Of a stretch of 64,000 nt of DNA, positions 59,796-64,000 are shown piece after piece (position 1 is the first letter of the stretch; every line of letters begins with the position of its first letter). This DNA is from Streptomyces sp. BHT-5-2 (GTDB lineage Bacteria > Actinomycetota > Actinomycetes > Streptomycetales > Streptomycetaceae). The notes below the pieces were generated by a model. That model had not been told where the DNA came from, ran no database searches, and saw only the letters and a program-made list of their open reading frames with translations. Made by a program: the position numbers and the translations under genes. The stretch lies in assembly GCF_019774615.1 (NCBI RefSeq), contig NZ_CP081496.1:2232001-2296000 (forward strand), written 5' to 3'.

Positions 59796-60821
59796 TCACC
59801 GGGCGTCGGGGGTGAGCCGGGCGCCGTTCGGCAGTGCCCGGTCGCGCCGGGCGTGGTGCCCGGCCTCCCGGCCCCCGTGCCCGCTCTTCGGGCCGGACCG
59901 TTGCGGCCGGTCCGCCTGTTGGGCCGCCGGCCCCGGCGCCGAGGACGGGGCCGCGACCGCCGGGCGCCGCGGCGGCGGCCGGTAGCCGTCCGGTGTGCTC
60001 AGCGACACCGCCAGCGCCGCCACCGCCAGCAGCCCGGCCGCCCCGAACCCCGTACGGGTGGTCAACCGGGCCCGCCGCTCCGCCTCGGTCCGCACCTCCC
60101 GCGCCGGCGGCACCACCACCGGGCGCAGCGCCGCCAACGCGCCCAGCCGTGCGTGCAGCACCGCGCCCTGCCGGTCCGGCGGCAGCCCCTTCAGCCCCAG
60201 CTCCGGCAGTCGCTCGGCCAGGCACTCCCGGGCATGCGTCAGCCGCCCGGTCGCGGCCGGCGTGGTGGCCTCCACCTCCGCCGCGGTCTCGTGCAGCCCC
60301 AACCCCACACCGTCGTGCAGCAGCAGCGCCCGGCGGTAGGGGACGGGCAGCGCCAGCACCGCGGTCAGCAGCGCATGATCCTCCGGCGCGGCCGGCGGCG
60401 GCGCGGGCGTCCCGGGCCCGGGACGCTCGGTGGGCCGCAGCCCGGGGAACAGCCGCCGCCACGGCGCCAGCGCGTACTCGTACGCGGCCGCCCGCACCCA
60501 CCCCACCGGGTCCGGATCCGCCACCACCTCCGGCCACCGCTGCCAGGCCGTCTGGAACGCCCGCTCGACGGCTCGCCGGGCGAGCCGGGCCCGCCCGGTG
60601 AGCAGCAGCGCCTGCCGGATCAGCGGCCCGGCGTGCGCACCGTACAGTGCGTCGAAATGCTCTGACTGGCAGTCAACTAAGGCTTGATTGCCCGTATTTG
60701 AGTCGGTGGCGAAGGCGGTTGCGGGGGTGGTGACGGAGTCGGTGACGGGAGTGGTGAGGGGAGTGGCGTCGTGCGGGGTGTCGGGGGTGGTCGGGGGCTG
60801 CCGCCGGTCGTGCTCGCTCAT
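59796..60821 (-). CDS. ECF-sigma-like protein with a C-terminal membrane anchor
   Basis: This 341-residue protein has a degenerate sigma-70 region 2 ([36 protein letters not shown]) and a region 4-like part ([37 protein letters not shown]), but the -10-binding segment is poorly conserved. After it comes one transmembrane helix (about residues 263-282, [18 protein letters not shown]) and a Pro-rich tail outside the membrane. So it may be a membrane-held sigma-like regulator, or a decoy, rather than an ordinary ECF factor. ATG 60821 is the most conservative start; an in-frame one lies 14 codons earlier. It diverges from the DUF6350 gene. Confidence 0.78.
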   Translation of the reverse strand: MSEHDRRQPPTTPDTPHDATPLTTPVTDSVTTPATAFATDSNTGNQALVDCQSEHFDALYGAHAGPLIRQALLLTGRARLARRAVERAFQTAWQRWPEVVADPDPVGWVRAAAYEYALAPWRRLFPGLRPTERPGPGTPAPPPAAPEDHALLTAVLALPVPYRRALLLHDGVGLGLHETAAEVEATTPAATGRLTHARECLAERLPELGLKGLPPDRQGAVLHARLGALAALRPVVVPPAREVRTEAERRARLTTRTGFGAAGLLAVAALAVSLSTPDGYRPPPRRPAVAAPSSAPGPAAQQADRPQRSGPKSGHGGREAGHHARRDRALPNGARLTPDAR

Positions 60822-60918
60822 ACCGGAAGTCTGGAAACGCGGGCCGCGGAGCGCGCGCGACACGTCGGACGGATGCCCGGTACGTGGCGGAAAGGGGCGT
60901 TATTGGCAGCATGACCGT

Positions 60919-62739
60919 GTGAGCCAGTTGACCGAACGCGGCACCCCGTTGTCCTCGCACGGCCGGACCGCCGCGCAGCGCTCGTCCGCGATCGCCGCCG
61001 CGGTCGTCAGCGGGGTGACCGCCGCCGGACTCGGCCTCGGCGCGCTCGCGGTCGCCGTCCTGCTGCTCTGGGTCGCCTCCCCGTACCCCGACAGCGGCCC
61101 CTCCCGGGCGCTGCACCTGGCCGCCGGGCTCTGGTTCATGGCGCACGGCGGCGGCCTGGTCCGCGAGACGACGCTGTCCGGGACCGCGGCGCCGCTCGCG
61201 GTGTCCCCGCTGCTGCTGTGCGTCCTCCCCGTCTGGCTGGTCCACCGCGCCGCCCGGGACACCCTGGCCACCGCCGCCGACCAGCGCCGTGACGACGGCA
61301 CCGCGGTCGCTCCGCGCACCCTGCTCGGCGCCCTGCTGGCCGGATACCTGCTGGTCGCCGCCGCCGCGCTGGTCTACGCCTCGACCGGCCGGCTGACCGC
61401 CGCGCCGCTCTCCGCGCTGCTCGCCGTCCCCGGCACCGCCGCCGCCACGCTCGGCGCGACCGCCTGGCGGCTCCTCGGCCGGGACGCCGCGGCGCTGCTG
61501 CCGGCGCGGGTGCGGAGCGCCTTCCGGGCGCTGCCCGACGCCCTCCGGGCCGCCCTCACCGGCCCCCGGCTCGACACCGCGCTGCGCGCGGCCGCCGCCG
61601 CCACCCTCGGGCTGCTCGCCTCGGGCACGGTGCTCGTGCTCCTCGGACTGGCCCTGCACCCGGGGCGGTTCGCCGACGACCTGGGGCAGCTCGCCCCCGA
61701 CTGGCAGGGCCGCTGCACGGTGCTGCTGCTCTGTCTCGCGCTGCTCCCCAACGCGGCCGTCTGGGGCGCCGCGTACGGACTCGGGCCCGGTTTCACCGTC
61801 GGCGCGGGCACCGCGGTCGGACCGCTGGCCACCTCGCCGCGCCCCGCGCTGCCGCACTTCCCGCTGCTCAGCGGGCTGCCGGCCCCGGGGCCCGGAACCT
61901 GGTGGCAGATCGCGCCGGCCCTGGTGGTGCCGGCGTCCGCGACGGTGCTGCTGGCCCGTTACGCGGCCGGGGACGGCCACCGTTCCTGGGGGCGGACGGC
62001 CGGCACGGCGACCGTGGCGGCGGTGCTCTGCGGGGTGGCGACGGGGGTCCTCGGCGGCCTGGCCGGCGGGTCGTTGGGCGAGGGTGCGCTCGCGTCGTTC
62101 GGGCCCGCCGGATGGCTCATCGGCCCCGTGGCGGCGGGCTGGACGGCGCTGGCCGGGGTGCCCGGGACGCTGGGGCTGCGCGTCTGGCGGCGGGGCCGGC
62201 GGCGGGCGGTCGAGGGCCGCGGGCCGAGCCTCCGAGCCCTGCCCGGCCTCCTGTTCCGCCGCGGCCGGACGACCGAACCGGAGCCGGGCACGAAGCCGGG
62301 CACGGAGCCGGGCACGGAGCCGAGCCAGGAGCCGATCCCGGAGCCGGCCGGGGAGTTGATCCCGGAGTCGAGCGGGGAGTCGAGCCGGGAGCCGGACCCG
62401 ACGACGGCGGACCCGACGACGCCGGACCTGGTGTCGGACGTGACGCCGGTCCCGACGGCCGGCTCGACGCCGGAGGACCCGGCGGCCCCGATCGACGAGC
62501 CGAGCGGGGGCCGTGGAAGCGAACGGCGGGCGGGCCGAGCGGCGGGCCGGTGGACCGCCCGCGCCAAGGGCCGCCGGGAGAAGGCCCGCCGCGGCAAGGA
62601 CGACCGGACCGAGGACGGCCCCATCAAGGCTGACCCGGTCAAGGCCGACCCGGCCAAGCCCGACCCGACCAAGGGCGACCGGACCGAGGACGGTCGGACC
62701 GAGGACGGCCGGGGCGGCGACCAGGAGTCCGCCGCCTGA
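60919..62739 (+). CDS. DUF6350-family membrane protein
   Basis: This 606-residue protein has about ten transmembrane helices in its first 430 residues (from [20 protein letters not shown] on), including the conserved [15 protein letters not shown] and PWLVHRA-type loops. A long hydrophilic tail of about 160 residues with repeated PGTEPGTEP and [11 protein letters not shown] motifs follows. In Streptomyces, DUF6350 genes lie just upstream of purN and purH, which fits the partial gene at the right edge. GTG 60919 is chosen; the three-codon frame ATG ACC GTG TGA (60911-60922) overlaps it. Function unknown; the family is sometimes called a membrane permease-like protein. Confidence 0.88.
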   Translation: MSQLTERGTPLSSHGRTAAQRSSAIAAAVVSGVTAAGLGLGALAVAVLLLWVASPYPDSGPSRALHLAAGLWFMAHGGGLVRETTLSGTAAPLAVSPLLLCVLPVWLVHRAARDTLATAADQRRDDGTAVAPRTLLGALLAGYLLVAAAALVYASTGRLTAAPLSALLAVPGTAAATLGATAWRLLGRDAAALLPARVRSAFRALPDALRAALTGPRLDTALRAAAAATLGLLASGTVLVLLGLALHPGRFADDLGQLAPDWQGRCTVLLLCLALLPNAAVWGAAYGLGPGFTVGAGTAVGPLATSPRPALPHFPLLSGLPAPGPGTWWQIAPALVVPASATVLLARYAAGDGHRSWGRTAGTATVAAVLCGVATGVLGGLAGGSLGEGALASFGPAGWLIGPVAAGWTALAGVPGTLGLRVWRRGRRRAVEGRGPSLRALPGLLFRRGRTTEPEPGTKPGTEPGTEPSQEPIPEPAGELIPESSGESSREPDPTTADPTTPDLVSDVTPVPTAGSTPEDPAAPIDEPSGGRGSERRAGRAAGRWTARAKGRREKARRGKDDRTEDGPIKADPVKADPAKPDPTKGDRTEDGRTEDGRGGDQESAA

Positions 62740-62766
62740 GGGCGCGCGCCCGGGCGCGCCCGGTCC

Positions 62767-63765
62767 CTACTGTTGCTGCTGCTGACTGAGCAGCGGCCGG
62801 AGCTGCGGCGGCAGGAGCCGCTCGCAGGACTTGCTCGCCGCCTGCGTCAGCGCGTCGTTCACGCAGGTGAAGTAGTCGCGGTAGACGACCTGCACGGTGA
62901 ACGTCGCGGCCACCATCATCAGCGCCAGCGAGGCGGTCACCAGGCCGGCGATCGCGGCGGTGGTCTGCGGCCGGGTCGTGGCGGCCGGTGCGCCGCCGGG
63001 CCGGCCCGGCGGGGGCGGGGTGGCGCCGCCGGCCGGACGCCCCTCCGGCGCCGTGGCGTTCGCCTTCTTCGGTTCGGCCTTGCCGCGCAGTGCGCTGACG
63101 CCCCAGTAGAGGGAGAGCGCACCCAGCAGCAGCGCCACCTCCGGCAGGCTGAAGAGCACGAAGAAGAACGCCCACATCCCGGCCAGCAGGGCGTAGCGGG
63201 CCCGCCGCTGGAGCGGGTCGGTGGGGTCCCAGCGCAGCCCGCCGGGGCCGCCGCCCTGCCCGCCCGGTCCGCCGGATCCGCCCGGACCGCCCTGCCCGCC
63301 CTGACCGCCGCCCCGGCCGGGCCGGGTGCCGAACCCGCCGCCCTGCCGGCCCGGTTGGCGGCTGCTCCACTGGCTGCCCCAGGCCGGCGGCTGGTCCTGC
63401 GGCCGCTGCTCCTCGTCACCGTCACCGTCGCCCTGGGCCTGCCCCGTGAGGTGGGGACGCGGTCGCCACTCCTGGTCGGGGGTGCCGGCCGGCGGCGGTG
63501 CGAAGGGGTTGTCGTCCCGGTCGGAGGAGGACGGGTCCGGGCCGCCGGCGGACGGTGAGCCCGGGGCGGACGACGACTTGCGCTCGCGCGGCAGGACGAC
63601 CACCCCTGGGTCGGTGGCGGGCTGGGGGCACCACCCGGCGACGGCCGGGGGAGCGAGGAGGAGAGCCGCGCGGCGGCGTCGGTCCGGCATCTGGAGTGAG
63701 TCTTCCCCTTGTCGCGGGCGTCCGTCCGGCGGGTGGGCCGGGCGGACGGTCACCATGAACTGCAT
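62767..63765 (-). CDS. Membrane protein with disordered N-terminus, unknown function
   Basis: This 332-residue protein has about 190 residues of disordered Gly/Pro/Arg/Asp-rich sequence with a GGQGGPGGSGG-type block, then a conserved WDPTDPLQRRARYALLAGMWAFFFVLFSLPEVALLLGALSLYW segment with two transmembrane helices, another helix (IAGLVTASLALMMVAATFTVQVV), and a Cys-containing end (YFTCVNDALTQAASKSCERLL) that may form a disulfide outside the cell. Similar proteins are encoded beside purN in Streptomyces. ATG 63765 has GGGAG five bases upstream; later starts at 63690 and 63603 are possible. Confidence 0.78.
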   Translation of the reverse strand: MQFMVTVRPAHPPDGRPRQGEDSLQMPDRRRRAALLLAPPAVAGWCPQPATDPGVVVLPRERKSSSAPGSPSAGGPDPSSSDRDDNPFAPPPAGTPDQEWRPRPHLTGQAQGDGDGDEEQRPQDQPPAWGSQWSSRQPGRQGGGFGTRPGRGGGQGGQGGPGGSGGPGGQGGGPGGLRWDPTDPLQRRARYALLAGMWAFFFVLFSLPEVALLLGALSLYWGVSALRGKAEPKKANATAPEGRPAGGATPPPPGRPGGAPAATTRPQTTAAIAGLVTASLALMMVAATFTVQVVYRDYFTCVNDALTQAASKSCERLLPPQLRPLLSQQQQQ

Positions 63766-63985
63766 GCGTTCTCCCGCCCGACGCTACCTCCCGTGCCCGC
63801 CCCCGTCCCGCGGGGGCCGCGCGGTGTGCCGGTATCGTTGCTGACGGTCGGCGCGTTCGTAGGGTTCCCCGGATTCGCGAAACCCCTGGCTTTGTACGAC
63901 CGCACAAAGACCGTAGGACCCCGAAAGACCGCAGAGCCCCGCACAGCACCCCAGACCCGCAAGACCCGGCGAGAAAGACCCCACC

Positions 63986-64000
63986 GTGGCCCCCTCCTCT
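63986..64000 (+). CDS. Start of a probable purN (5 codons, partial)
   Basis: GTG 63986 begins GTG-GCC-CCC-TCC-TCT and runs off the window edge. GAGAAAG lies upstream as a ribosome site. I infer the 5'-phosphoribosylglycinamide formyltransferase gene purN only from gene order (DUF6350, membrane protein, purN, purH) known in Streptomyces; five codons cannot confirm it. Confidence 0.35.

Noticed and set aside
1..64000. CRISPR arrays, insertion sequences, prophage or attachment sites
   Set aside because: No regular spaced repeats, transposase motifs, terminal inverted repeats or integrase were visible on either strand.

Overview
The window is a 64 kb piece of a high-GC actinobacterial chromosome, almost certainly Streptomyces. 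Evidence: GC-rich third codon positions, frequent GTG/TTG starts, long disordered Pro/Ala/Gly tails, and a run of typical Streptomyces housekeeping genes (guaA, chorismate mutase, pcrA, a pair of NlpC/P60 hydrolases, icmB, sucCD, the beginning of a probable purN). I see no insertion sequence, prophage, CRISPR array, tRNA or rRNA. It reads as conserved core chromosome.

Layout. 1-8.3 kb: tail of a regulator-like gene, a disordered membrane protein, a branched-chain-type binding lipoprotein, a small conserved protein, purU, an ECF sigma/anti-sigma pair and a STAS anti-sigma antagonist. 8.3-14 kb: a NarL-type two-component system, a helix-turn-helix regulator with its companion protein, and a membrane protein. 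14-24.9 kb: a membrane Ser/Thr kinase, succinic semialdehyde dehydrogenase, a GMC-type oxidoreductase, chorismate mutase with a leader peptide and hairpin, guaA, a 3-hydroxyisobutyrate-dehydrogenase-type enzyme and a class II aldolase. 24.9-36.3 kb: envelope genes (DUF4239, DoxX, two divergent PspC loci with kinase and response regulator, a second Ser/Thr kinase, a membrane esterase). 36.7-45.4 kb: two NlpC/P60 hydrolases (one under a cyclic-di-AMP riboswitch), pcrA, an M23 peptidase and a lipase. 45.7-54.6 kb: icmB and a divergent MoxR/DUF5682/VWA and DUF5691 module. 54.7-64 kb: two secreted proteins, sucCD, a membrane-anchored sigma-like protein, DUF6350 and the start of a probable purN.

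Regulation is the most interesting layer. Chorismate mutase is preceded by an apparently leaderless 23-residue ORF rich in Phe/Tyr codons and then a 13-bp hairpin, which looks like a Phe/Tyr attenuator. The MoxR module has two divergent copies of the TTGTCRGTG-N8-TAnnnT motif used by the RecA-independent (PafBC) DNA-damage response, and pcrA has a third, one base off. The two PspC loci share TCAGGG boxes. sucCD has a Crp-like site. All of these are readings of sequence and need experimental confirmation.
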